A stretch of 64,000 nucleotides of DNA from Mycobacterium sp. Root135. GTDB lineage: Bacteria > Actinomycetota > Actinomycetes > Mycobacteriales > Mycobacteriaceae. The notes under the pieces were generated by a model, which was not told where the DNA came from, ran no database searches, and saw only the letters and a program-made list of their open reading frames with translations. This document shows positions 35,371-44,246 of this stretch, piece after piece. The stretch is from positions 372,001 through 436,000 of the forward strand of contig NZ_LMEZ01000004.1 of NCBI RefSeq assembly GCF_001426545.1, given 5' to 3'. Position 1 is the first letter of the stretch; every line of letters starts with the position of its first letter. The position numbers and the translations under genes are program-made.

Positions 35371-35399
35371 TTGCGCATTTTTGGCAATGTGCTTAATAT
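35371..35399 (+). promoter_or_regulatory. Candidate promoter upstream of the GT2 gene
   Basis: TTGCGC (35371-35376), a 17-bp spacer, then TAATAT (35394-35399), a good SigA-type match in an A/T-rich 242-bp gap. The spacer includes TTTTTGGCAA, which with TTGC makes an imperfect inverted repeat overlapping the -35 region. Confidence 0.5.
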
Positions 35400-35453
35400 T
35401 GTCCCGCCGGTGTGGGGAAGCTGGTCGACGAGACGATGGGGAGGGGCAACACC

Positions 35454-36473
35454 GTGGAGGTCACATCACTAGCCAGTGAGGCAACGGGCGCAAGGGGACG
35501 CACGATCCGACGAAGCAACATCGACGCCCGGCCGTCCACCATTGCCCGCGACGAGGTCTTCACGCCGATGGTGAGCGTATGCATCCCCGTCTACAACAGT
35601 GTGGACACGATCGTACGAAGCGTCGAAAGCGTTCTCGCGCAGACGTATCCGAATTTCGAATGCCTCGTCGTCGACGACCATTCGAACGACGGGACGGCGG
35701 AGGCAGTCGCGGCGTTCACGGATCCGCGCGTACGACTCGTCCGGAACGACACGAACCTTGGCATGGTGGGCAACCACAACAAATGTGTGCGCATCGCCCA
35801 CGGCGAACTCATTCAGTTCGTCGGTGGCGACGACTGGCTACTCCCCCAATGCCTTGAGGTGCTGGTGCCCTCCTTCGAGTCTCCGACCGTAGGAATGGCA
35901 TTCGCCCGCCGACGCGTCGAGACGACGAACACCTGGTGGAAGGAGCACTTCACCATTCTCGACGGCCCACTTCAGCCCCTCGCTCCGGTGAACGAGGGCC
36001 GCGACCTCGTACGCAAGTATCTCGACGCAGGCGCAAACGGTAACCCCATCGGTGAACCCACGACGGTGATGTTGCGCCGTAAAACGCTCTTCGCAGCGGG
36101 TGGCCTCCCGCCGGAGGTTCCGCAATTGTCCGACATCGACACCTGGCTGCGCGTGCTCTGCCGCTGTGATGCGGCGTTCGTCGAGAAGGAACTGTCGGTG
36201 CGTTGGCACCATGCCGGTTCTGCGACGGACCAGTTCGCCGGGACGACGACTCTCGACAAACTGTGGGTTCTCTCGAGCCTCGTCCGTTCCGACGCGCTGG
36301 GTTCGGAATTACGTCTGCGGGCCTTCGCACTTTGGCTGAGAACCCTCAAAGCGCTGCCCAAGTTGATTCTCAACACACCACGCGACCTCAGGTCGAAGTG
36401 TGTCCACAGCTTCTTCGCCAACCTGCGATACGTCGGAACGGGTCGACGTATTCGACTCGAAGAACTCAGCTGA
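35454..36473 (+). CDS. Family 2 (GT-A) glycosyltransferase
   Basis: 339 aa from GTG at 35454 behind GGGGAGGGG; the frame is open 42 nt further up. GT2 features: SVCIPVYNS (41-49), LVVDDHSNDGT (71-81), and a metal-binding GGDD (124-127), then an acceptor domain ending near 260 and a helical tail. No membrane helices, so a cytoplasmic enzyme adding one sugar to a lipid-linked repeat unit. Sugar specificity cannot be read. Confidence 0.9.
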   Translation: MEVTSLASEATGARGRTIRRSNIDARPSTIARDEVFTPMVSVCIPVYNSVDTIVRSVESVLAQTYPNFECLVVDDHSNDGTAEAVAAFTDPRVRLVRNDTNLGMVGNHNKCVRIAHGELIQFVGGDDWLLPQCLEVLVPSFESPTVGMAFARRRVETTNTWWKEHFTILDGPLQPLAPVNEGRDLVRKYLDAGANGNPIGEPTTVMLRRKTLFAAGGLPPEVPQLSDIDTWLRVLCRCDAAFVEKELSVRWHHAGSATDQFAGTTTLDKLWVLSSLVRSDALGSELRLRAFALWLRTLKALPKLILNTPRDLRSKCVHSFFANLRYVGTGRRIRLEELS

Positions 36474-36528
36474 CCTGAACTTCGTCGCGTGCCGCCGCAT
36501 GCGCACCACCAATGCTAGGAGAACCGCC

Positions 36529-37524
36529 TTGTCCATCAACGACACGCTGGCATCACAGGGCGTTCATGTCGACCCGACGTTGAACACGTCCGCATCGCCG
36601 GCATGGCATCCGGACATCGCCGAGGCGGTGGACAGCCCCGAGATGGCAACCTTTCGGTCAGTGCTGACGGTGGGTGATCAGGACGTGCGTACCTCGGTAC
36701 TGCAGGAGCTTGCGGAGTACCACGGCTACACCCCGGACGAATGCCTGGAGCGATGCCTGCACTGGGAGGACTGGAGCGTCGAGGAGTGGTCCGCCGCCGA
36801 TCGGTCCACACCGGAGGCGATTCAAGAGTTCTACCAGTCCGTCGAATCTTGGGCGTTCGACCTCATGTGGTACGCGTACTTGCAGTGCTCCGGTCACGGT
36901 TTCCCGGGCTCCGTCATCGCCGTGCGGTTCGCCAAGAGCATGGTGACCGGCCGCGACCACTTGGATTTCGGCTCCGGCACGGGCACCACGGCTCAGTTGT
37001 TCATGCGGTTCGGTTTCCGTACCACGATGGCCGACATCTCGGCCCCGCTGCTGAAGTACGCCGCCTGGCGCATGGAACGGCATGGCGACCAGGCGAAGCA
37101 GATTCATCTGACGACCGCCGAACTACCCACCGATGCCTACGACGTCATCACCGCGCTCGACACCTTGGTCCACGTCACCGACTTCGACGCGACCGCCCGT
37201 GACCTCCATCGCGCGATCCGGCGCGGTGGCTATTTACTGGCGAATTTCGACATTCGCAAGGACGACGGCCACGGTTCCCAGTGGCATCTGTACGACGACT
37301 TCTACGACGTCGACCACCGCCTTCGAGCAGCCGGCTTCGTCCGCACCCACAATTTTGCCGGCGTCACCAATTGCTACCGGGCAGTCGATCCAACGCGGAG
37401 AGGGTTCAAGCTGGCGATGGCGGCCGACACCGCCGTCGTGGCCGTGAAGCGGACGAAGGATCGTGGCCGCGCCAAGCTGCGCGGCGCTCGGAGCAAGCTC
37501 CGAAACATGCTCCGCAGCAATTGA
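36529..37524 (+). CDS. SAM-dependent methyltransferase
   Basis: 331 aa from TTG at 36529, chosen because AGGAG (36517-36521) lies 7 nt before it and no ATG/GTG is better placed. SAM-binding motif I is HLDFGSGTGTTAQLF (144-158), with ITALDTLVHVTDF as motif post-II. About 140 residues precede the catalytic domain and a basic tail ends it. Within this locus it may O-methylate the glycan or its non-reducing end, which can act as a chain-length stop; inferred from context. It follows the GT2 gene by 55 bp. Confidence 0.85.
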   Translation: MSINDTLASQGVHVDPTLNTSASPAWHPDIAEAVDSPEMATFRSVLTVGDQDVRTSVLQELAEYHGYTPDECLERCLHWEDWSVEEWSAADRSTPEAIQEFYQSVESWAFDLMWYAYLQCSGHGFPGSVIAVRFAKSMVTGRDHLDFGSGTGTTAQLFMRFGFRTTMADISAPLLKYAAWRMERHGDQAKQIHLTTAELPTDAYDVITALDTLVHVTDFDATARDLHRAIRRGGYLLANFDIRKDDGHGSQWHLYDDFYDVDHRLRAAGFVRTHNFAGVTNCYRAVDPTRRGFKLAMAADTAVVAVKRTKDRGRAKLRGARSKLRNMLRSN

Positions 37525-37740
37525 TTCAACCGACCACGGGCTGACCGCCGGCGGCAGACGACCTGCTGCGGCGCCAGCCCTGTGTCAGGGAACGACCACC
37601 GTCACCTGGGCCCGTCGGGCAGGCTGTGAATTCCTCGACTGGCGATCAATCTGCGGGATCACCCTGCTCTGAGAACCCGAGAAGCCCACGACGCCGGGCG
37701 AAGTCCGGTTCATGCGAAGGCCTCACTGGCACAACGTCAA

Positions 37741-37760
37741 CCCGCGACTCATTGCGCGGG
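37741..37760. terminator. Hairpin between convergent methyltransferase and polymerase genes
   Basis: CCCGCG (37741-37746) pairs perfectly with CGCGGG (37755-37760) over an 8-nt loop. It is in the 280-bp gap between convergent stops at 37524 and 37805; the rest of that gap shows no gene or other structure that I can see. Confidence 0.35.
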
Positions 37761-37804
37761 CGGTGCATCGCCGCTAGCGAGGTAGGTCGGTGACGGCAGA
37801 CCCG

Positions 37805-39352
37805 CTAGCCGACACGAACGGGCTCGGGTTGCGAATTGCCCACCGCCATGGTTGCGCTACTCGTCGTGCGCGAGATTCGGTATGCCACTGCCGACAAGGC
37901 GATCAGCACCCACATCAACGTCCAGACTTGGAGAAACCCAGCCATGTCGAGAAACAGACTGACTACGGCGAACGCCGAGAACGACGCGGCGATGCCCACG
38001 AACAGTTGGGCATGTCGTCGACCAGCTTGCGAGTTGCGCGCATTCTTGAACGCGCGGAACGCGAGAACCAGGGTCATCCCCACGACCAGCAAATAGGCGA
38101 CGAAACCGAAGACACCCGTCTCGGAGAGCGCCTTCAGGTACTGGTCGTCCAGCGTCGGAACCCCTGCGCCGGAGGAACTTCCACCGGCCGCACGCGCGTA
38201 CATGCCGAACGGTGTGATGTCGAAGGGCAGGGCACTCGTCACTGCCGCGCGCTGCGCGACCGAACTGTCCGCGCTGAAGATCGTGACGTACTTCGAGATG
38301 AACGGCACCTGCAACAAGACCGCACCGGCGACCAGCCCACAGGCCACGGCGAATACGGTCAAGGTTCGACGAATCGGCCAGTAGGACGCCATGACGGCAA
38401 GCCCGATCACCAACCCGACCGCACCCGACCGGGAGAGGGTGACGGCGATGCCCGCCACGATGATGGCCGAAGCCGCAGCCCAGGGCCACCACCGCTTGCC
38501 TTCCGCCCGAAGGCTGAGCGTGACGGCGAGCGCAAGGGGAAAGATGACCGTCAGCACGCACGCGAGTTCGAGTGGGTGAGAAGCGCTTCCCTGCGCCCGG
38601 ATCATGCCTCCGCGAAAGACGTCGTCGACGGTGAAGGGGATGCCGGCCCCGTCGACGAGCCCGGGAATGCGCAGATGAAGACCATCCGTATTGCCGGTGA
38701 GACTCGTCAGAACCGCTAGCGTCGCGCTCACGACGCCACCCGCGATCAATCCCTTGACCACTCGCAGCAACCCGTCGTATCCGTGAATGACGGCGACGAA
38801 GAAGGGGACGACCAAGACGAGAAGTATCTGGGCGGCGAAGATCGGATCGGTGTCGGGTGCCTGTGCCGGACGCGTCATTTGGGCGCCGTAAGCCACGATC
38901 AGGCTCAATGCATAGATCGTGAGGATCGGGCCGAGCGCTGCCACCCGGTAACCGGACCGCTGCCCCATCAAACGGGTGAGCACCCACAGGACGGCGCCTG
39001 CGATCAAGATGAAGCGCGCCGGGCTGAGCCCGAGGGGAACGAGTGGAAGCAGGTCGGTCTGCCGCAACGCGATGAGCAGGAATGCGGCTACCGCCACTAT
39101 CCAAGAGCCCACTTCGGTTCGAGGTGAGCGACCAGCGGAGGCCAGCACGTCGACCGTATCGCCCACAGGTGCCGTCAACATCTTTGTAATCCCTTGCAGC
39201 CGAGCGTGAATCGATGAGAGCAGAGTTGCCCCTCGAGTGCTGCGCCATACTTCGAAAACAACGGTGAACAGAAAGCCGAGAGTGAAGACCACGGCCATCG
39301 CGACATGCCATGGATTGACGCCATGCGATGAACTGACCATGGTTTCGTCCAC
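37805..39352 (-). CDS. O-antigen ligase/polymerase-type membrane protein (Wzy-like)
   Basis: 515 aa with about 11-13 hydrophobic helices and one long extracytoplasmic loop (about 345-415, containing SSVAQRAAVTSALPF and DDQYLKALSETGVFGF), the layout and late loop motif of the Wzy_C/WaaL superfamily. Predicted to polymerise lipid-linked repeat units outside the membrane. GTG at 39352 lies 13 bp after the Wzz-like stop, so the pair is co-transcribed, as expected for polymerase and length regulator. Confidence 0.85.
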   Translation of the reverse strand: MDETMVSSSHGVNPWHVAMAVVFTLGFLFTVVFEVWRSTRGATLLSSIHARLQGITKMLTAPVGDTVDVLASAGRSPRTEVGSWIVAVAAFLLIALRQTDLLPLVPLGLSPARFILIAGAVLWVLTRLMGQRSGYRVAALGPILTIYALSLIVAYGAQMTRPAQAPDTDPIFAAQILLVLVVPFFVAVIHGYDGLLRVVKGLIAGGVVSATLAVLTSLTGNTDGLHLRIPGLVDGAGIPFTVDDVFRGGMIRAQGSASHPLELACVLTVIFPLALAVTLSLRAEGKRWWPWAAASAIIVAGIAVTLSRSGAVGLVIGLAVMASYWPIRRTLTVFAVACGLVAGAVLLQVPFISKYVTIFSADSSVAQRAAVTSALPFDITPFGMYARAAGGSSSGAGVPTLDDQYLKALSETGVFGFVAYLLVVGMTLVLAFRAFKNARNSQAGRRHAQLFVGIAASFSAFAVVSLFLDMAGFLQVWTLMWVLIALSAVAYRISRTTSSATMAVGNSQPEPVRVG

Positions 39353-39365
39353 GCGCCGACTTCGA

Positions 39366-40139
39366 TCAGCTGGCTGATTCCTGCACGGAGTGTCCGTTCC
39401 TCACCAGCGGGCGAGACTCTTCCTCGACAGGAGGGTCGATTCTTTCGAGCGCGTGCGCGTGTTCTTCGTGACGGCCCGGTGCGGCACTATTGTCATCGAG
39501 ATTGCCTGTGCCGGAACGGCGTCGGCGATCGAAGATGGCTTCGATACCCCAGGCCAGCAGCAATCCGGCGATCAGCGTCGCCGCACCGAAGCTGGCGGCC
39601 GCACGAATCTGCTGCTTGGCAACGGCCGACACCGTTTCTTGCGGCGGAACGATCTCCTGCAGCTTTGCCATGTTCGTCTGTTGGCCAACCGCCGCGTCGA
39701 TCTGCAGCGAGGTGAGGATCTGGCCCGCCTTGATTGCCAACCTCTGCGCTCCCGCGTGTGCACTCGCTGCGTCAGGCCCGGTCACGTCGAACTGGATCAC
39801 GGACGAGGGCTCGGGAAACCGCAGGTTGTCCCGGAGGTTGGTGACCGAGTAACTGGTCGCACCAGCGCCCTCGACGAAAGTCGCTGTGTCGTTGCCCTGG
39901 AGCGCGACCACCAAGGTGCTGGCCAACTGCGTGGTTCTGTCGGTGAGGTTGAGCATCGGGTTGGGTGCCGTTGTGTCTTCCAGGTACCAGGGCGGGACCA
40001 CCAGGACCGACATTTGGCTCTGAGCTTCGCCGTTGGTGCTCTTGAATCCCGCATATCCTGCGGTGGCAGCGAAGAGGGCGATGATCACCAATACGAACGG
40101 TCGCCGTATCAGTCGTCGCCACAACGTATTGAGACTCAT
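39366..40139 (-). CDS. Wzz/YveK-like chain-length determinant protein
   Basis: 257 aa from ATG at 40139 with AGGAG. Two helices (about 17-34 and 183-205) bracket an extracytoplasmic domain, the polysaccharide co-polymerase layout; RRPFVLVIIALFAATAGYAG is the first helix. The cytoplasmic tail is charged and has no Walker motifs or Tyr cluster, so there is no fused tyrosine kinase. Expected to set chain length with the Wzy-like protein downstream. The 233-bp gap upstream probably holds its promoter. Confidence 0.8.
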   Translation of the reverse strand: MSLNTLWRRLIRRPFVLVIIALFAATAGYAGFKSTNGEAQSQMSVLVVPPWYLEDTTAPNPMLNLTDRTTQLASTLVVALQGNDTATFVEGAGATSYSVTNLRDNLRFPEPSSVIQFDVTGPDAASAHAGAQRLAIKAGQILTSLQIDAAVGQQTNMAKLQEIVPPQETVSAVAKQQIRAAASFGAATLIAGLLLAWGIEAIFDRRRRSGTGNLDDNSAAPGRHEEHAHALERIDPPVEEESRPLVRNGHSVQESAS

Positions 40140-40372
40140 GGCTCTCCTGTGCATTCATCAGCTTAGATGTCCTGTTTCACCACAGACGATAACACGTAGC
40201 CGGACCGACAGCTAGTTTGCTGAAACAGCATGAGCAACGAATATGACGGATCTGTGCGCCGGTCTACCCGTTCTCGTTTGCCAGCGGCCAGACAGGCTCG
40301 CGACGACGCCCAGCGCCAGTCACGCGCATGCTCCGCACACCAGGAGTTGCGCACTGCAGTACCTGGTGGACG

Positions 40373-41791
40373 TCAGGGCCGACCCAAGACCTCGAACGTC
40401 GAGCCTGACTCCGTCTCGTTCGCCCGTGCCCAGGCGGCAGCGTCGTCGATCGTGTAGCGCTGACCGTTCTGCATCAACGTGCCCGACTCGAGCTTGACGT
40501 CGTTGTCTGTGAACACCCATCCCGGAGGGTTCGGCGCCACCGGGTCGTGATAGACGTAGGAACCCGACGCACCGGTCACGCGATTGTTCGTCACGACGAT
40601 GTCCGCCGGAAGCACCCAGCCGTAGGAAACGAACTGTGCCCGGTTGTCCTGGTCGGGTCGGGCCTGGCCGCCCCATCCGCCCCCGCCGTCCACGAAGTCG
40701 TTGTCGTCGATCAGAATCTGGTGAAGGCCACCGCCGGGCTGTTCCGTCCAGAACTCCAAGTTGTGCGCGTTGCCGTGGAAGAAGTTCTTCGTCACCCGAA
40801 TGTTGGTGGTCGTGCCGGATCCTTGACACGTGAACGCCGAGTCGTAGACGTCGTGAACTTCGTTGCCCTGCACCAGCCAATCGGAGCAAGAGTCCAGACA
40901 CTCGATGCCATTGCCATAGCGGACCTTGTCGTCGGCGTAACCGATCAGGAACGACCCGCCAATGTGGTGGATGTAATTGTTGAGCACGCGCACGTTCACG
41001 ACGGGGTTGTCTTCGCCGCGGATCGCATGTCCGCCGCAGTCCTTCATCTCGATGCCGTCGATCTCGGTGTTGGAGTGCAGTCGAATCAGGACCGCGTCAG
41101 GAGCAGCCCGCAGACCGGGGGCCGCCACGGACGGATTTTGCGTCGACCTCACATACAGGTACGTGCTGTCGTCGAAGAAATCCCACGGCGTCCGAAGATC
41201 GCTGATTGCAGTCTTCTTCGCCGAGCGAATGGTGTCTCCCGAGGCCAGGAAGCCGACGTTCGTCCCGTCGCCATCCCACCCCCCGTGCGTCGTCGCGTCG
41301 TTGAGGTTGATTCGCCAGATGTTCGGCGCGGTCGGGGCCCACGCGGCAGGGTCGTTCAGAATCTTCGCATTGCTGATGACGGGCTTTTCGCCCTCGCCGT
41401 ACGCGCCGATCAACCATCGACGCGGTCCGTCCGGAGTGGGAACTCGGTCGATGATCCCGAAGTACTCTCCACCGCGCTGGAAGAGCAGTTGATCACCGGC
41501 GGTGTACGTCTGCGCCATGGCCCTTGCGATCGTCCGCCATGGCTTGTCGACCGTGCCGGGATTGTCGTCGTCGCCCTGCGGTGAGACGTGGTAGGCCGTA
41601 TGGCCTGGGGGCGGCAACGGAGCGGGAGTGGCGGTAGCCGTCGGCTCGGCGGGCGTCGGCTCCGTGGCGTGCTGCGTGGAGTGGGAGGCGAAGATGGCGA
41701 GCCCCAGGAGGAGGACGATGACGGCGAAGACGCCGTACCCGAATCGAAGGCTACGAAGGTGCCGTCGCGGCGGCCTTGAATGCTCGGACAT
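40373..41791 (-). CDS. Membrane-anchored right-handed parallel beta-helix protein
   Basis: 472 aa. One N-terminal helix (about 18-36) and a Pro/Thr/Ala linker (40-62) place the rest outside the membrane. The start of the fold, GDDDNPGTVDKPWRTIARA, is the usual opening of pectate-lyase-like helices; repeated coils such as VVNVRVLNNYIHHIGG, SDWLVQGNEVHDV, NIRVTKNFFHGNA and ILIDDNDFVDG follow. Likely a lyase, epimerase or binding protein for the polymer, like AlgG or alginate lyases in other EPS loci; no catalytic triad can be assigned. Confidence 0.82.
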   Translation of the reverse strand: MSEHSRPPRRHLRSLRFGYGVFAVIVLLLGLAIFASHSTQHATEPTPAEPTATATPAPLPPPGHTAYHVSPQGDDDNPGTVDKPWRTIARAMAQTYTAGDQLLFQRGGEYFGIIDRVPTPDGPRRWLIGAYGEGEKPVISNAKILNDPAAWAPTAPNIWRINLNDATTHGGWDGDGTNVGFLASGDTIRSAKKTAISDLRTPWDFFDDSTYLYVRSTQNPSVAAPGLRAAPDAVLIRLHSNTEIDGIEMKDCGGHAIRGEDNPVVNVRVLNNYIHHIGGSFLIGYADDKVRYGNGIECLDSCSDWLVQGNEVHDVYDSAFTCQGSGTTTNIRVTKNFFHGNAHNLEFWTEQPGGGLHQILIDDNDFVDGGGGWGGQARPDQDNRAQFVSYGWVLPADIVVTNNRVTGASGSYVYHDPVAPNPPGWVFTDNDVKLESGTLMQNGQRYTIDDAAAWARANETESGSTFEVLGRP

Positions 41792-41928
41792 GGAAATCGA
41801 TCGAGCTCCGAATCGTAATGCTGTCGGGAGGCTGCCCGGCGTAAAGCCAACGCACCCAGGTATTCACGCAGTCACATACATCATGCCGCAGAACCCGTCG
41901 CCGTGCCGGTGCCGGAATTACCTGACTT

Positions 41929-42978
41929 CTACCCCACGGGTGCGTGGGCGGCCACATCCTCGAAGATTTCGAGGAGCCGCTTGGCCGCGACCGGCGAGTC
42001 GTAGTGGTTCCGGTAATGCTCTTGCGCCAACTTGCCCTGCAGAACGGCCTCTTCGGGATTGGCCAAGGCATCCATCGCCTGGGACAGCGCCTGAACGTCG
42101 TCTATGCCCGTGACACTGGCGCCGTACGGTTGATATTCGGGCAGCGCGCCGGCGTCGGACGCCAGCGTCGGAACGCCGAGTTGCATTGCCAACACTTGAA
42201 CCCCACTCTGCGAGGCGGTGCGATAGTGCGAGATCGACCCCTTCGCCCGCGCGAGTTCCTCGATGACTTCCCGGTATTGGAACTCCGACTGCTGCCACCG
42301 AACGTGCTTCGGTAGCGGACAGGTGAGGTCCCCGCCCCCGAGCAACACCAATTCATCGCCCTGCCAGGCGGGGCCACTGGTATGTGCGTCCCACGCGGCG
42401 AAGACCACGTCGTGATTCTTGTAGGGCTGCTGTCTGCCGATCAGGAGGAAGTTCTTCCGCTCCTCGGCAGGGACGAACCCGGGCATCATCGCGGGCGCCA
42501 GATCACTGATCAGGGGGGCGACGTAGAGCGGTGCCTCCGCTCGCCCCTGCGCACGTAGGCTTTCGGCGACGTACTCACTGAAGACGATTGTGGCGTCGGC
42601 CTTTTCGTCCCATCGATCGAAGAAGAGCCGGTTCCACCATGGCAGGACGTGGGTGTCGTCGTGAGGCTTGTCGTCATGCAGCATCCGGATACGCGGAGCG
42701 AGCCCCGCGAGCAGACGCCACCGCGGATCGCGGAACATCTCGGTCACGACGACGTCGGGTTCAAAGCGCTCCGCGGCGCGGTATGCGTCGATGAACGGCA
42801 GCCAATCAGACCAGGGAATGGGGCGACCGAGAAGCACGGTCTCATACGGACGCGCCTGGTCGGACTCGAAGTGGAGGTTCGAGGTCACCATCATCACTTC
42901 GGCGCCGAGCGACTGCAGGTTCTCGGCGTGTATCCGCGCCAAGGGCCGCAACCATGGAGCCAACAGGAGGATTCGCAC
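41929..42978 (-). CDS. GT-B glycosyltransferase (family 4-like)
   Basis: 349 aa from GTG at 42978, which shares its G with the upstream TAG. An N-terminal Rossmann half (MRILLLAPWLRPLARIHAEN) and a donor half with FLLIGRQQPYKNHDVVF and GVQVLAMQLGVPTLASDAGALPEY indicate a GT4-type retaining enzyme. The usual EX7E pair is not obvious, so donor specificity is open. Last gene of the flippase-glycosyltransferase operon. Confidence 0.85.
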   Translation of the reverse strand: MRILLLAPWLRPLARIHAENLQSLGAEVMMVTSNLHFESDQARPYETVLLGRPIPWSDWLPFIDAYRAAERFEPDVVVTEMFRDPRWRLLAGLAPRIRMLHDDKPHDDTHVLPWWNRLFFDRWDEKADATIVFSEYVAESLRAQGRAEAPLYVAPLISDLAPAMMPGFVPAEERKNFLLIGRQQPYKNHDVVFAAWDAHTSGPAWQGDELVLLGGGDLTCPLPKHVRWQQSEFQYREVIEELARAKGSISHYRTASQSGVQVLAMQLGVPTLASDAGALPEYQPYGASVTGIDDVQALSQAMDALANPEEAVLQGKLAQEHYRNHYDSPVAAKRLLEIFEDVAAHAPVG

Positions 42979-44246
42979 TAGATACTCTCCAAATCGAGGT
43001 TCTGGACGATGACATTGGAACTGAGGAAGTCTGGGTGACCGACGCAGTCGACCGCTTCGACGCGGAGGTCGTGACGACGGAACCGAAACAGCCGTGCAGA
43101 CATTCGTTCCCTCTTGGCCGTTCCCGTGACGAGCACGGTCGACGAGTCGCCCGGCCAGGTCCGTGGCCACCACCATGGTCTCCGCAGCAAGCGGATCGAC
43201 GGCGACAACTCACGTGGCAGGGCGCCAAGTCCGCGAAGCGACACAACCGTGACTCCGTGGCCATCTCGAGCCAACTCCGCAGCGCGGGAGATCAATTCGG
43301 GCGCCGACACCGATCGCGGTCCGTCGACGATGACCACCACGTCGGAGGACGATCGGCCCAGCCCGCCCCGGCGGATGGCACGTTTCACGGTGTCGATCGC
43401 GTAGGTACCGGCAATGTACAGTTCTGCGGTCCGCGTTCCATGGCGGTATTCCACCTGGAGCGCGATGCTGGCATCGACCAGATCTGATGATCGAGTGGAC
43501 GCCGTCGCGTCACCGGCAACCGTGCCCTGTGCCGAGTGACGAACGCCGTTCTCGTTTTCGAGGCGCACCCGCCAGCCTGCGGCTAGCGCACGAGTCTGCC
43601 AGTCGGCCTCTTCGCCGTACAGAAAGAACTCGCAGTCGAACGAGCCGAGGGCGTCCCACGCCTCACGCCGGACCGCCAGGCATGCGCCCGTCAGATATCC
43701 CTCGACGTCCCCTGGACGAGACCAGTAGAGGTTGGACAGCCACGTGCCGCGCAGGCGCTCGGCAGCCACGGCTCTCTCGCCGAGGGCATTGAGAACCGTT
43801 CGACGACGGTGCGCGACGTCCCAGGGTTGGTGCCTGCGCGACAGTGGGCGCGACGGTGTGAGTTCGTCGTCATCCCAGATCAGCGGCGCAGCAGCGGCCG
43901 TGCCTCGCTCGGCGATCGCAGCGCGTGTCAGCGACAGCGGTCCGACGAGCTCGGCATCCGGATTCAGGAGAAGGAAGTCTTGGCCGGGAACCATTCCTGC
44001 CAGATTGTTGACCGCGGCTGCAAACCCGATGTTCGCCCCATGCAGATACCAGTGCGCGTGCGGCATGCTGGATGCCAGGTCACGGACATCCGAACATTCC
44101 GGCCCGGAGTTGTCCCAGACGTGAACCTCGAGATCCGGTAGGTATCTTTGCACCGACTCGATGCAGCGCGCCAGCTTGTCCGCCGAGCGGTAGGCGACAA
44201 TGAGGACGGCCATGGAGCGAGTTGGCGAGTCAGCCGCGCCGGTCAT
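42978..44246 (-). CDS. Two-part glycosyltransferase: GT2 domain plus extra C-terminal domain
   Basis: 422 aa. Residues 12-240 are a rhamnosyltransferase-like GT2 domain: VLIVAYRSADKL, WDNSGPE, LLLNPDAEL (92-100, nucleotide/metal site) and EEADW (212-216, catalytic acid). Residues about 302-422 are not part of a GT2: DVVVIVDGPRSVSAPELIS and ELARDGHGVTVVSLRGLG look like the N-terminal Rossmann half of a GT-B enzyme. ATGA overlap with the upstream gene. Could be a fusion or a remnant. Confidence 0.85.
   Translation of the reverse strand: MTGAADSPTRSMAVLIVAYRSADKLARCIESVQRYLPDLEVHVWDNSGPECSDVRDLASSMPHAHWYLHGANIGFAAAVNNLAGMVPGQDFLLLNPDAELVGPLSLTRAAIAERGTAAAAPLIWDDDELTPSRPLSRRHQPWDVAHRRRTVLNALGERAVAAERLRGTWLSNLYWSRPGDVEGYLTGACLAVRREAWDALGSFDCEFFLYGEEADWQTRALAAGWRVRLENENGVRHSAQGTVAGDATASTRSSDLVDASIALQVEYRHGTRTAELYIAGTYAIDTVKRAIRRGGLGRSSSDVVVIVDGPRSVSAPELISRAAELARDGHGVTVVSLRGLGALPRELSPSIRLLRRPWWWPRTWPGDSSTVLVTGTAKRERMSARLFRFRRHDLRVEAVDCVGHPDFLSSNVIVQNLDLESI

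Noticed and set aside
37857..39311. 484-codon minus frame over the polymerase
   Set aside because: Arg-rich, soluble shadow; the neighbouring frame gives the multi-helix Wzy-like protein.
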